DNA of 64,000 nucleotides from RQOF01 sp964461135 (GCA_964461135.1 CAYWTB010000006.1:48203-112202); one strand, 5' to 3'. Counted from the first letter of the stretch, positions 1 to 9,760 are shown. A program made the numbers and translations. Notes: generated by a model not told the origin, from the sequence alone.

Positions 1-1
1 G

Positions 2-388
2 TCTAATGATGAAAAAAAATATTCCACCATTCGGGAAGATCTGGAAAAACTGGCAGCAGATGATAACCTGGACCACAGTATTTTTCTCTTCCATTCGCCA
101 CCTTATCAAACGCAACTGGACCGGGCGGCTCTTGACGGGCAGATGATTGACAATGTCCCGCTGGATATCAATATCGGCAGTATCGCCATACGAAGATTCA
201 TCGAGCAGCGTCAACCGCTAATAACCCTGCACGGACATGTGCACGAGTCCGTTCGAATTACCGGCTCGTGGCGGGAACAGCTCGGACGTACTTTCATGTT
301 CAGTGCTGCACATGCCGGCCGGGAGCTGGCGGTTATCAGATTTGATCCGGCAATCCCGCAAAAGGCCAGCCGTGAGATTATTTCCTGA
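2..388 (+). CDS. Calcineurin-like metallophosphoesterase, C-terminal part
   Basis: This is the 3' end of a gene that starts before the window; the frame is open from base 2. The visible 128 residues carry two late motifs of calcineurin-like phosphoesterases. One is FHSPPYQT, which corresponds to the metal-binding GNHD/H-x-PP region. The other is GHVHES, the terminal GH-x-H metal ligand pair. The enzyme class hydrolyses phosphomono- or diesters at a two-metal site, but the substrate cannot be told from this fragment. The stop overlaps the convergent glycosylase gene by 11 bases, so the two genes share their 3' ends. Confidence 0.8.
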   Translation, partial: SNDEKKYSTIREDLEKLAADDNLDHSIFLFHSPPYQTQLDRAALDGQMIDNVPLDINIGSIAIRRFIEQRQPLITLHGHVHESVRITGSWREQLGRTFMFSAAHAGRELAVIRFDPAIPQKASREIIS

Positions 389-977
389 TTATTTTTACCA
401 TTTGGGTGTGATTCAAAAGAAATCGCCGCAGAGCGTCACGGTCTTTTTGGCGGGCGTATTGAATTCCAATACGGGGCGTTCGTTTAATCTGATTATCTTC
501 CGGGTTATAATATGGTTCAATCCACAACTTCTCTCCCAGGGTTAAGTCCCATCCGTTCAAAGACCGGTCAATAGCCAAGGCCTTGCATAATTTTCCAGGC
601 CCATCCGTTAGCCTGCCGGAAGAGCTCTTCCGCAATTCCGCCATAAGGTTGGTTCCTGTCAGTGGAAAAAGCGCTCTGATTAATACGGCAGTAGCCACAT
701 ATTCGCGGGCAGTAACAATATTCAGCATATGATAGCGGCCGTAGATATAATACCCATATACTACTCCTGCCCGGTCATACATGACTTCATTGCGCGGTGT
801 TCTTCCCCTGAAAGAATGGGATGCACTGTCTGATTCACCCAGGTAAGCTTCAGTTTCAGTAATAATTCCACATAATACCTGCCCTTTATAATTCCGGACA
901 AGTTTTTTCCCCAGCAGTTCAGGGGCAGCACTCATGGGATCACGGCCATAAAATTCCCATGGTAAGGCTTTTACCAT
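378..977 (-). CDS. 3-methyladenine DNA glycosylase (AAG/MPG family)
   Basis: The product is a monofunctional base-excision repair glycosylase that removes alkylated or deaminated purines. At 199 residues it is a normal length for bacterial AAG-fold enzymes. ETEAYLG at residues 41-47 contains the catalytic Glu43 and the base-stacking Tyr45. It is followed by the family signatures SHSFRG, TPRNEVMY and the YGYYIYGRYHMLNIV block that forms the DNA-binding floor. The start ATG directly precedes the conserved LPWEFY segment. The gene stands alone, 94 bp downstream of a glycosyltransferase gene, and overlaps the convergent phosphoesterase gene by 11 bases. Confidence 0.92.
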   Translation of the reverse strand: MVKALPWEFYGRDPMSAAPELLGKKLVRNYKGQVLCGIITETEAYLGESDSASHSFRGRTPRNEVMYDRAGVVYGYYIYGRYHMLNIVTAREYVATAVLIRALFPLTGTNLMAELRKSSSGRLTDGPGKLCKALAIDRSLNGWDLTLGEKLWIEPYYNPEDNQIKRTPRIGIQYARQKDRDALRRFLLNHTQMVKIIRK

Positions 978-1071
978 TTATATCCGTGGTTAATGTAAAA
1001 TGACATTTTCAGTTGAAATAATTATTTAAAGTCCGGTTGGAATGAGATTGTGGGGATCTCGCCTCCCGTCT

Positions 1072-2340
1072 TTACTCCCAGATGTCAAATTTGTTAACCA
1101 AATAGGGCCGGTTCTTTTTAAGCTGGGATACCTGTTCCTGGATCACTTTTTCAGCTTCTTCCCAGGAAAGATGGTTTAGCTCTTTGACGTAAGTAACCGT
1201 CCTGCCAAAATACAATGGTGTCATGATATCCACCAGACGGCGGCGGTTTCGCGACCAGTTCTGATAGGTAAATACAAAATCATAAAGAATTTTAGCCCAT
1301 AAACCGGCATCAAACTCACATAGGTCCTGTCCTTCCATTTTCTGGACTGTCTTTTCCAGTTCATTAAAAGTTGACATGTCCATTACCTGCCTGTACATCG
1401 GCTTAAAATGAGAAAAACCCTCTTCAAATTCCCGAATCATTTTCTGTATGGAAACATCCATTTCCGGTAATTTCATATTCTCTGTTCCTGTATGATCGGA
1501 CAAAACCGGGACATCAAAGTCATGCTGTTCATGGCGCCAGTTTTTTTCATAAATCCCGATCAGATAAAAAAGGGTGCTGATAACCTGAAAAAACATGGGA
1601 CCCAGATCGGCGGCCGGATCTTTGGGATTGTGTATTTTGGTCCCCAGGTCCACCTGTGCCACACGAAACTCCTCATTAATGGCGGTAAGTGTCATCCAGA
1701 CATCTATGCCAAAACGTGCCACATCCGTTAACCATACCGGTTGCTCAGACCAGAATCGGGACAATTTCAGGTTGAAGGAGAAATCGCCGCCAATGGGCTG
1801 CCGGACATTTCTTCCGAACACAGCACTGATAAGCGGATATACAATCATATTGGTAATTGTTCCGTCGAAGGGATGTCTACGGTAATAGGGTGTACAAAAA
1901 TCGTACTCATTCTGCAGTATCGGATCAGCCATTCGTTTGACCCATTGCGGTGTAATGCTGTGCAGATCAGAATCGAAAACCAGCACTGCCCGGGCAGAAA
2001 GATCATTGGCGCATTCAAACACCGCCCGAAAGCTGGTCCCTTTTCCCGGCAATCCCCGGTATATGGTCACCCGCCGCTCCACACTATCCGGGATATTCGC
2101 AGCATAGGCATTCTCCCGGGTATTGTCCAGAGAACCACCATCTGAAATGAATATGGCTTTTTTCAAATCAGGGTAGTAGGTTTCCAATCCCTCACCGATC
2201 CGTGAAATTACATGACCAATGGAATCTTCGTTATTAAAGGTTGGAACACCTACCAGAATATCAACATTTTTTATTTTGGTGATCCATTCATGGACATGTT
2301 CGCGCAAGGCAGAATCATATTGTCTGTCACCCAAAGTCAT
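1072..2340 (-). CDS. GT-A fold glycosyltransferase (GT2/GT81-like)
   Basis: The protein has 422 residues. An N-terminal GT-A domain shows VGVPTFNNE (about 30-38), SDGGS (66-70) and the metal-binding DSD triad at 123-125, followed by the QPIGGDFSF signature. This order is typical of GT81-like enzymes such as glucosyl- or mannosyl-3-phosphoglycerate synthases and related osmolyte synthases. About 180 further residues form a helical C-terminal part without a recognisable motif. There is no signal peptide or membrane segment, so it should act in the cytoplasm on a nucleotide sugar. A good Shine-Dalgarno (AGGGA) precedes the ATG. No phosphoglycerate-sugar phosphatase lies nearby, so the acceptor remains open; solute synthesis is inference. 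Confidence 0.75.
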   Translation of the reverse strand: MTLGDRQYDSALREHVHEWITKIKNVDILVGVPTFNNEDSIGHVISRIGEGLETYYPDLKKAIFISDGGSLDNTRENAYAANIPDSVERRVTIYRGLPGKGTSFRAVFECANDLSARAVLVFDSDLHSITPQWVKRMADPILQNEYDFCTPYYRRHPFDGTITNMIVYPLISAVFGRNVRQPIGGDFSFNLKLSRFWSEQPVWLTDVARFGIDVWMTLTAINEEFRVAQVDLGTKIHNPKDPAADLGPMFFQVISTLFYLIGIYEKNWRHEQHDFDVPVLSDHTGTENMKLPEMDVSIQKMIREFEEGFSHFKPMYRQVMDMSTFNELEKTVQKMEGQDLCEFDAGLWAKILYDFVFTYQNWSRNRRRLVDIMTPLYFGRTVTYVKELNHLSWEEAEKVIQEQVSQLKKNRPYLVNKFDIWE

Positions 2341-2556
2341 CGCAATTCCCTTTCTTTTTTCAAATTATCAAGATTCCATTGAGGTGAATCAACCCAGGTT
2401 ACATCCGGAACAATCCATCTCCATACCTATACTCACTTGCTGTTCAGGCATTAGTAAATACATAACGGTCTGGAAAGGTCTTGCCTCTCCGGGTGATTCA
2501 GGCAGCCCTATATTATTGAAAAATTGAAGAAATGAAAAATCCAGAGCTGTTCATGG

Positions 2557-3120
2557 CTATTGCATTGGATTTTCGTCGGGAACCAATTCCTCCTCTTCAC
2601 AAACCTCTTTCAGGTTTTCCAATCCTCTTTCGAAAGTTGGAGCTACCATAGTTCTTTCAATGAAAAGTCCAGCCCAGCGACCCATTGGATAACTCAGGTT
2701 CCCTGTGTTGGCCCAGGTTACTTTTGTTCCTTCGGATACCGGCTCAAAATTCCAGCTATCCACCGCTTCTGAACTTCGCGGCTCGCTGAAAACCAGCTTG
2801 GAACGGATGCTCTTGGGGGAATCAAGTTCAGTAATAGTTAGACTACCGATTCCGATGAGATCTCCATGCCAGGTCCAGGTGGATCCGACCTTTCCGAGAG
2901 GACCACTTACCTCCGCCCAGGCAGTAGTATCAAGAGGGGTAAAAGGATTCCATCTCATCCAGGTGGTAAAATCCGAAACCAGATTGTAAGCATCAGTGGG
3001 GGTACATTCCATCACAACAGACCTTTGAACCGTATAAGTAGATGGCAAAAAGAGAGCAATCAGAAAAAATAATGCCGCAATAACAATAAAAACAATGATT
3101 ATACTTTTCAGAATTTTCAT
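2557..3120 (-). CDS. Membrane-anchored SRPBCC (START-like) protein
   Basis: The protein has 187 residues. One hydrophobic N-terminal segment (about residues 5-27) is followed by a polyketide-cyclase/SRPBCC-type domain: the pattern of an early VxxxP-x-DAYNLV helix, WMRWNPFTP, and a late W-x-EP-x-GTKVTW strand matches this fold. Such domains bind small hydrophobic ligands. No catalytic residues can be assigned. The single anchor suggests that the domain faces the periplasm. GGAG precedes the ATG. It is flanked by intergenic gaps of about 220 bp on both sides and is probably transcribed alone. Confidence 0.75.
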   Translation of the reverse strand: MKILKSIIIVFIVIAALFFLIALFLPSTYTVQRSVVMECTPTDAYNLVSDFTTWMRWNPFTPLDTTAWAEVSGPLGKVGSTWTWHGDLIGIGSLTITELDSPKSIRSKLVFSEPRSSEAVDSWNFEPVSEGTKVTWANTGNLSYPMGRWAGLFIERTMVAPTFERGLENLKEVCEEEELVPDENPMQ

Positions 3121-3339
3121 AATCAGGTCTCCTCGCTGTTTAACATTTAATCCTAATAAAATTAAGTTTAAGAAATTATGAACACAATAGAAAATGAAAG
3201 GAGAATCAGCGCTGTAGGCAAATTTTTTTATGGCGTGTTCCGGAAAATGAAATGAGGCAGAATGAAGATCTACATAATGCGGTAAAGCAGCGAAGAAAAA
3301 CAGGAAATTCTTTCGGAGACCATATATTTTTTAACCGGT

Positions 3340-6300
3340 TCAAGCTGGTTGGATGTCTGATTTCAGTCCCGGTTTTTTAACCTGTAATTCCCTTGCCGCA
3401 TCGGTTATTGCACCGATTTTAGCAGCATAGCCGGATTTTTTTCTAATTTCCTCATCACTCACAAAATGTATATCCAGCAGTCCCTGGCTTTGGTAACCGG
3501 TTCGCAGATAGTTTATTTCACTGAGGCACAGGCTCCACCCTTCCAGCCAGAGAGACAGATCTTTCTTCTGTTGTTTAGTTCCCTTAAAATGTATGATCAC
3601 ATCGATATCACTCCCCGGTCCGGCAATAGCATTTTTGGTACTGCCGAACAGATAGAAACCCTTCACACCGAAGCGCTCCGCATCCAGTTCGGAGGCTATC
3701 TGTTTGGCCATCCGTAATCTCCAGCGCCAGTTCTCATCTGAAGAAGGGCTCATTCCCACCACTTTTTCATCGTAGATTTCCTGTTGATCTCCGGGAGACG
3801 CCAGCAATCCCACCGCTTCATCCAGATCCGCATTCATAAGTACCCGCAATATAGCACCATCGGTTATCTCTTTAATATCAATTACCCGGATAACATCCGA
3901 TAAATACTCGAATTCAGGTGCAATTTCATTCAGTATATTTCGGGCCCGGCTCAGAAATTGTTCATTAAAAATAATCCCCTGATCATCCGGATAGAGCGGC
4001 AAATATCGGATTGAGGACTCTACCAGATCCTGAAAGAAATGAGTTCCGAAAGATAAATCCGGTACATAGTTTCCTTTCTTCCTGGCAATTTCCACCAGCA
4101 TCGCCGTATTACTTATATCGGAATAAGTGACGGCTACTCCCAGTTTGATATCTCCCCTGCTGCCCCACCGTCCGGGACCCATCAGAATAAAACGACGTTT
4201 GGGAAGTAATTTATTAAGACGTCCCACCGCTTTCCCCACTTCTTTCAAACGGGATAAATCCTCGATCTCGGCATATTTTCCGGGATCCACATAAACGATA
4301 TGGGTAATATCAGGAACCCGGCCATTTGAAATATACCGGTTGGCGGTAAAAATAATTCTATCTTCCGGAATATCTCTGGGAATAGGTACAGCCACAGCCT
4401 CCTGGGAGAAACTTTGAGGCCGACACTGTAACAGAAAAAAATATTCCCCATCGTGGGCAAATTCTATATCTACCGGACTATTCAGTTTTTCCTGCAGAAT
4501 ATCCAGAATGGCTTTTACCTGTTTAACAAATTTGCTGTCGGAGATAAATCCGTCGAAAGTAACGACCATATCCCGGTCACTGTAGTCCTGCAAAATTCCG
4601 AAGGGTTTCTGGATATGATGATCTTGTACAATTGAAATGATGCGGTTTATTTGGGGATAAGATGCTCCTACTTCTTTGAGAAGGTCGGATACTTCCACTG
4701 TGACAAACAGGTTGGTTTCCAGGTCAATTACATCCGCTTTTTTGGGGGCATACCGTATGATCTCTTCCGGCGACACATTAACCCTTAGGCCAGGCTGGCC
4801 CGGTGCTACCAGAACCGGGTAGTCGTCACTCAACCGGTCCACCGCACGCGTTCCTAGACCCGGTACAATCCTCAGCAAACCGTCATCCCGTTTGATTCGC
4901 GGTGACCAGCGGAACTCGTTATTACTGAAAGCTACGCCGGCAAACGCCGGGAAAAAATAGCGGCCAACTTTCTGTCCCACCACTTCCTGGATCATAATTG
5001 CCATCTCCTCGTGAAAATCGAGCAGACCGCGGGATGCACGGTATTCTATCGGATCCGGACCGAATGTGGAAGCGTATACCTCCGCAATAGCATCCAGTAA
5101 TGCTTCCATCCGTTTTTCCTTTTTACCCTGATTGGCCAGGAATAGACTTTTGTATTTTCCCGAAAAAGCCGATCCGAGCCTGTCCTCCAAAAGACTGGAG
5201 CTCCTAACAATTATGGGAATTTCTCCCATGTCATCCAGTACAATGGAAAGCCCCTTGATGATTTCGGAAGAAAACTGGGAATTTTTAAAAAGTTGTATGA
5301 TGTGCGGATATTCCTGCCTTACCTGGTCTATTTCTTTATATTTTTGTTCGATAACCTCCTCAAGATTATTATGATGCAAGAAATTAAGCAGCCCATCGGA
5401 ACTGACATACCAGGTTTTAGGTAGCTTGATATCCCGGCAGAGTTCAAATTCCTGGCCCATCTTATATAATATTTTATGGGCCAGAAAAAGTCCGGCACTC
5501 TTACCGCCCAGTTTACCCAGGCTTCCGGTGGGATAAATCATGTGCTGCAGCAGATCATGAAAATCCGAAACATTTACATATTGTTTAGCTATATTGATGA
5601 ATTCCAGCTGATCTGTGAAAAAACGCTGGATCAACAGCACATTGAGCGCTTTCTGAGTGGATTCTGACAGCTCAACTCCCTCCGGAGTCAGATGATGATA
5701 ACGGGAGAGTGCCTCGGAAATCTCTGTAAGCGATGAATGCTGATTTTCCAGTGTTCTGATCAGAAAACTCGACTTGTCCTCCTGAATCCATTTCTGTACA
5801 CAGAAAAAAATTTCCCTACTACTGAGATGCCTGTCGGCGATTTCAAAAATACTATCACTCTGCTGCAGGAGATTCTGGAATTTTGCTTTCTGCTGCGGCC
5901 GGTTAATATCTTCACTCTCCTCCAGGTCCCTCTTCCCCTGACCGTCTCCCAGGAAATGAAGCAACTCCTGGGCTTCATCCACACCGTGCCAGGAGAGATA
6001 GTTCATCATTTTTCGTGATACCCGGAAATAAAGGTTCTGGTCGGTTCTGCGGAGCAAATCCACAATAATCCGCCACTCCCCTTTTCGCTTATCAGACAAG
6101 TCTTCCCTGGCACTCTGCCAGTTCTGAAAAATTTCCCGGATATTGCGGTGCAGCAGATAATGACCCAAACGGTCTGCGATGGAGTTAATTAACCGTCTTT
6201 CCTCTTTCAGAAAAGGACCTTCGTCGGCAAAGGTGCGTTCTTCAGTGTAATATACTTCCACCAGGCCCACACTCTCACCCTGGACTTTGATCTCCGCCCG

Positions 6301-6549
6301 CATCACCCACGGAGTTTTTAAAAAATCTGAGGATTTGAATATTTCACCCTGGTAATCGATAACCGCCACACACACATCCGGATATTGCCATCCTGCAGGA
6401 ATGTTTTCCGCAACTTCTTCAAATGCTTCACTCACCGGAAGGTCACGCTTATTGAGAATTTCCTCTATGCGGTAGAGACAGTTTAATTCTTTGGCCCTCT
6501 CTTTAAGAGCATCAAGCACTAATTCCCAGGATTTTTTTTCTGCAGTCAT
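3340..6549 (-). CDS. GAF-like / PEP-pyruvate-binding / nucleotidyltransferase fusion protein
   Basis: The protein has 1069 residues and several modules. Residues 1-135 look like a GAF-type sensor preceded by a helix (KERAKELNCLYRIEE). Residues 150-330 are helical. Residues 345-715 match the N-terminal ATP-grasp domain of PEP synthase/PPDK: GKLGGKSAG at 345-353, IIVRSSSLLED at 446-456, MIQEVVGQ at 519-526 and a final DIEFAHDG. Residues 730-850 form a domain shared with the next gene (GPGRWGS at 791-797, THFF at 836-839). Residues 940-1050 carry a pol-beta-type nucleotidyltransferase: GS at 969-970, D981 and D983, and a likely third Asp at 1026. The phosphohistidine swivel and TIM-barrel domains of true PEP synthases are absent, so PEP synthesis is unlikely. 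The ATG overlaps the stop of its upstream paralogue by four bases. The function is unknown. Confidence 0.8.
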   Translation of the reverse strand: MTAEKKSWELVLDALKERAKELNCLYRIEEILNKRDLPVSEAFEEVAENIPAGWQYPDVCVAVIDYQGEIFKSSDFLKTPWVMRAEIKVQGESVGLVEVYYTEERTFADEGPFLKEERRLINSIADRLGHYLLHRNIREIFQNWQSAREDLSDKRKGEWRIIVDLLRRTDQNLYFRVSRKMMNYLSWHGVDEAQELLHFLGDGQGKRDLEESEDINRPQQKAKFQNLLQQSDSIFEIADRHLSSREIFFCVQKWIQEDKSSFLIRTLENQHSSLTEISEALSRYHHLTPEGVELSESTQKALNVLLIQRFFTDQLEFINIAKQYVNVSDFHDLLQHMIYPTGSLGKLGGKSAGLFLAHKILYKMGQEFELCRDIKLPKTWYVSSDGLLNFLHHNNLEEVIEQKYKEIDQVRQEYPHIIQLFKNSQFSSEIIKGLSIVLDDMGEIPIIVRSSSLLEDRLGSAFSGKYKSLFLANQGKKEKRMEALLDAIAEVYASTFGPDPIEYRASRGLLDFHEEMAIMIQEVVGQKVGRYFFPAFAGVAFSNNEFRWSPRIKRDDGLLRIVPGLGTRAVDRLSDDYPVLVAPGQPGLRVNVSPEEIIRYAPKKADVIDLETNLFVTVEVSDLLKEVGASYPQINRIISIVQDHHIQKPFGILQDYSDRDMVVTFDGFISDSKFVKQVKAILDILQEKLNSPVDIEFAHDGEYFFLLQCRPQSFSQEAVAVPIPRDIPEDRIIFTANRYISNGRVPDITHIVYVDPGKYAEIEDLSRLKEVGKAVGRLNKLLPKRRFILMGPGRWGSRGDIKLGVAVTYSDISNTAMLVEIARKKGNYVPDLSFGTHFFQDLVESSIRYLPLYPDDQGIIFNEQFLSRARNILNEIAPEFEYLSDVIRVIDIKEITDGAILRVLMNADLDEAVGLLASPGDQQEIYDEKVVGMSPSSDENWRWRLRMAKQIASELDAERFGVKGFYLFGSTKNAIAGPGSDIDVIIHFKGTKQQKKDLSLWLEGWSLCLSEINYLRTGYQSQGLLDIHFVSDEEIRKKSGYAAKIGAITDAARELQVKKPGLKSDIQPA

Positions 6550-8264
6550 GGTTTTATTATTCCTCTTCCGCTTCTCCCATCCACTTTTACTTTCAATGGA
6601 GAGGAAAGTTTAACATGTTTAACAAAATCTGTTTCATTTTCAACGTTTTGCTGATCCAGCCAATCCCAGTCAATGGAATATTTAGCAGAATGTTTAACCG
6701 AAAAATAACTGATCTGAAAACTGCTGAGATTATGGAAAAAATGCGAGCCCTGACTCAAATCCACATTCATTTCCGGTAAGGTGGCTTCAACAATAACCCG
6801 GGCACCGGAAATCTGGCCCCAGGTGGCGGGAATTCCCAACCATGAATCCGAACTGCCCCATCTGCCGAATCCAATAAGCAGAAAAGGCCGGCTTTCACTT
6901 TTAAGAATATTATTAATTTTCTCGATTTCCTGTGCAATTTCCCGGGAAAATTTAATATCAAATTTCTCAGGTTTTACATACACAATATCACTAATAGTAC
7001 TAATCGTACCATTTCCAAGAACATGCTCTGAAGCCAGGAGATTGGCTGTATCATTTAATTCCCCGGAATCAATTTCCACTTTTTCCTGGGAAACCACCAT
7101 GGGGCGCACCTGCAGAAATCCGAACCGTGCCGGTAATCCAAGGCGGTTATCCAGGGTCACCGCAAATTCAATCTCCACCGGAGCGTTCAAGGCCTGGTGT
7201 GACAGTTTTAGTACGACCTGAACCAGTTCATTCAGCGGAATTGTCCGCATTTGCAGAACAGGGGCAAAATTTAAAACCTTGGGTCCGACGGGAGAGACAC
7301 CGGGATATATGCGGTCCGAGCGGGGATCATAGGTGGATGCAATAAATTTGAGCGTTTCGTCCTTTTCGGCCTGATCTATGTCCAGCTTGAGCATATATTC
7401 GGTCTCTTTTACAGGATCGTACCGGGGAATTTTGGCCATATTAATCATCCAGAACTGCCTCTGAGTCTGTTTAAGAAGATCATTAAGAGAATTATAGGGC
7501 GGATTACTTTGAGGATAAGCGGGTGAATAACTCCAGGAAATCCCATCATCAACAATGATCCTTCCCAATCCCAACGCCAGGTTTACAATTCCTTCTTCCG
7601 GTCGGGCATGTCCGGTGGGATAAAAATTAAAGGAGCGAGCCACGCCCGAGATCTCAGGATAAAAACGGTCCGAATGCCTCTGTCCCACCACTTCCTGAAT
7701 GATAACGGCCATTTTTTCGTCTTGTGGTTCGTGACTGGTTGCCCGTAGATAATCTTTGGCTGTTTTAAAAAAAGTTGAGGCATAGACATATTTAACAGCT
7801 TCCACCAGTTTTGCAAAACGGGTTTCGGTATCCAATTGATTATTGGGTGTCATTTTAGTGCCATAGATTCCGGCAAACGGTTCATACAGGGCATCTTCCA
7901 GAAGACTGGAAGATCGTATGGCCAGGGGAGATTTGACCTGGGAAACCAGGGCATACAGATCCCCCACTACTTTGGGCGGTAAATCAGCATTTTGAAATGC
8001 GTGGGCAATGCGATCGTCAGATAAATCCGAGCAGGCTGTTTCCTGCAGCTGATTCAACTTCATGAAATCGTCGAATAATTCAGTGGTCACAATCGTCATT
8101 TTGGGAATTGAAACTGAAAAACGGGGAAAGTGAGAGGGATCAAATCTTTCTTTTAGAATTGAATTTATGCGCACGAGACCCTGAGCTTTTCCACCCAGTG
8201 AACCGCTGCCGATATATGTAAAATCTGCCGCTGCATCAAAAAATTTTCGTTCGAAAGTTCCCAT
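6546..8264 (-). CDS. PEP/pyruvate-binding domain protein, paralogue of its neighbour
   Basis: The protein has 572 residues. It begins directly with the PPDK_N-like ATP-grasp domain: GSLGGKAQG at 21-29, LAIRSSSLLED at 114-124, VIIQEVVGQ at 187-195, and VEIEFA near 363. It then has the same C-terminal domain as the downstream gene, with GFGRWGS at 465-471 and SHFF at 507-510. It lacks the GAF-like front and the nucleotidyltransferase tail of that protein, and it also lacks the swivelling His domain. The two genes overlap by ATGA and must be co-expressed, which suggests that the proteins act together. No strong Shine-Dalgarno is seen before the ATG. It could be an ATP-dependent phosphotransferase acting on a partner protein, but that is inference. 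Confidence 0.8.
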   Translation of the reverse strand: MGTFERKFFDAAADFTYIGSGSLGGKAQGLVRINSILKERFDPSHFPRFSVSIPKMTIVTTELFDDFMKLNQLQETACSDLSDDRIAHAFQNADLPPKVVGDLYALVSQVKSPLAIRSSSLLEDALYEPFAGIYGTKMTPNNQLDTETRFAKLVEAVKYVYASTFFKTAKDYLRATSHEPQDEKMAVIIQEVVGQRHSDRFYPEISGVARSFNFYPTGHARPEEGIVNLALGLGRIIVDDGISWSYSPAYPQSNPPYNSLNDLLKQTQRQFWMINMAKIPRYDPVKETEYMLKLDIDQAEKDETLKFIASTYDPRSDRIYPGVSPVGPKVLNFAPVLQMRTIPLNELVQVVLKLSHQALNAPVEIEFAVTLDNRLGLPARFGFLQVRPMVVSQEKVEIDSGELNDTANLLASEHVLGNGTISTISDIVYVKPEKFDIKFSREIAQEIEKINNILKSESRPFLLIGFGRWGSSDSWLGIPATWGQISGARVIVEATLPEMNVDLSQGSHFFHNLSSFQISYFSVKHSAKYSIDWDWLDQQNVENETDFVKHVKLSSPLKVKVDGRSGRGIIKP

Positions 8265-8314
8265 AATTTTCAGGAGTCAAGTGATTCAATTAATGAAGAG
8301 CACCAGAAATACAA

Positions 8315-8341
8315 ACTCCCGTGTTATCGGAACACGGGAGT
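8315..8341 (-). terminator. Rho-independent terminator after glutamate dehydrogenase
   Basis: A perfect 11-bp inverted repeat (ACTCCCGTGTT and its complement) has a 5-base loop. It lies 133 bp past the stop of the dehydrogenase gene on the minus strand. A T-rich run follows on that strand, as expected for an intrinsic terminator. It separates gdh from the paralogous pair downstream. Confidence 0.75.
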
Positions 8342-8473
8342 CCATGTCTTGAAATAATGTAATTCAAACCGATCTCAGAAACCATTGTTTACGCTACCAT
8401 TTACTAAAGGGAGTATAACAAAAATTAGTCAAAAATTCAATATAAAACGGTTTCCTGACTTTTTGATATTTTT

Positions 8474-9760
8474 CTAGACCCAACCCCGATCTTTACAGGC
8501 CTGTGCCACTCTACTGATGGATATAACGTAGGCAGCATCCCGCATGTATAATTTTCGCTGGCGGGCCAGTTCGCTTACTGCAAGAAAAGCAGAGGTCATT
8601 TTAACATCCAGTTTGCCCAGAACCTCATCTTTTTCCCAGAAGTAATTCATGTTACTTTGAACCTGTTCAAAATAACTGCAGGTTACACCGCCGGCATTTG
8701 CCAGAAAATCCGGTAACATGAAAATACCACGCTGATGAATATTTTTATCCGCATCAGGAGTGGTTGGCCCATTGGCTCCTTCGGTAATTATTTTTACCCT
8801 CTTGTTTATTTTTGTTACTGTATCTGCGGTTATCTGGTTTTCCATGGCTGCCGGAATGAGAATATCCACTTCCTGCTCAATCCAGGCATCACCTTCCAGC
8901 ATTTCATATCCCATATCCCTGGCTTTATTTTTATTGATTCCACCAAAACGGTCGGCAATTTTCATCAGCTCCTGCAGATTAATACCATCTTTCCTGCGAA
9001 AAGAATAGGATATCTGATCTTCCTGATCCCAGCTGGATACACAGATTACTTTGCCACCCAGCTGGGTATATAATTCAATAGCATACTGGGAAACATTTCC
9101 GAACCCCTGAACGCTGGCAGTGGTATTTTCCGGTTTAATATCCAATTCTTTTAATGCTTCGCGTACGGTAAAAATAACACCGTAACCGGTCGCTTCAGTA
9201 CGCCCCAGTGAGCCGCCCATACCCACCGGTTTACCGGTTATGAAACCAGGATATTTACCATGATTCAGGGTTTCAAACTCATCCAGCATCCAGAGCATAT
9301 GCTGTGCATTGGTCATTACATCAGGTGCCGGCACATCATTTATCGGGCCAACGTCCCGGGATATCTGCCGGATCCAACCGCGACAGATCTGTTCCTGTTC
9401 ACGCATACTCAGGTTATGCGGATCACAAACAACGCCCCCTTTACTGCCTCCCAGGGGAATATCAACCACTGCGCATTTCCAGGTCATCCACATTGCCAGT
9501 GCCCGTACCGTATCTATTGTCTCCTGCGGATGAAAACGGATACCCCCCTTACCCGGGCCGCGGGAATCGTTATGCTGAACCCGAAATCCTCTAAATACTT
9601 TAAAACTGCCATCATCCATTCTGACAGGGATATTAAAATGATATTCACGCATGGGAAAACGCAGAATGTCTCTGGTGGCCGGGTCCAGATCCAGAATATC
9701 TGCCACTTTATCAAATTGGGCCTGTGCCATTTCAAAGGGATTAAAAGCTTTGTTAGCCAT
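8474..9760 (-). CDS. gdhA: Glutamate dehydrogenase (Glu/Leu/Phe/Val dehydrogenase family)
   Basis: The enzyme interconverts glutamate with 2-oxoglutarate and ammonia using NAD(P). At 428 residues it has the length of hexameric class-I bacterial/archaeal GDH. The substrate domain shows FHP (GGIRFHPQ), MTWKCAVVDIPLGGSKGGV with the catalytic lysine environment, and APDVMTN. The nucleotide domain has GFGNVSQYA and the late EGANGPTTPDAD and FLANAGGVTCSYFE motifs. AAGGA lies at good distance before the ATG. It is preceded by a 301-bp region with a palindrome and followed by a strong terminator, so it is likely a single transcription unit. Assignment to glutamate rather than another amino acid rests on overall similarity. 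Confidence 0.93.
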   Translation of the reverse strand: MANKAFNPFEMAQAQFDKVADILDLDPATRDILRFPMREYHFNIPVRMDDGSFKVFRGFRVQHNDSRGPGKGGIRFHPQETIDTVRALAMWMTWKCAVVDIPLGGSKGGVVCDPHNLSMREQEQICRGWIRQISRDVGPINDVPAPDVMTNAQHMLWMLDEFETLNHGKYPGFITGKPVGMGGSLGRTEATGYGVIFTVREALKELDIKPENTTASVQGFGNVSQYAIELYTQLGGKVICVSSWDQEDQISYSFRRKDGINLQELMKIADRFGGINKNKARDMGYEMLEGDAWIEQEVDILIPAAMENQITADTVTKINKRVKIITEGANGPTTPDADKNIHQRGIFMLPDFLANAGGVTCSYFEQVQSNMNYFWEKDEVLGKLDVKMTSAFLAVSELARQRKLYMRDAAYVISISRVAQACKDRGWV

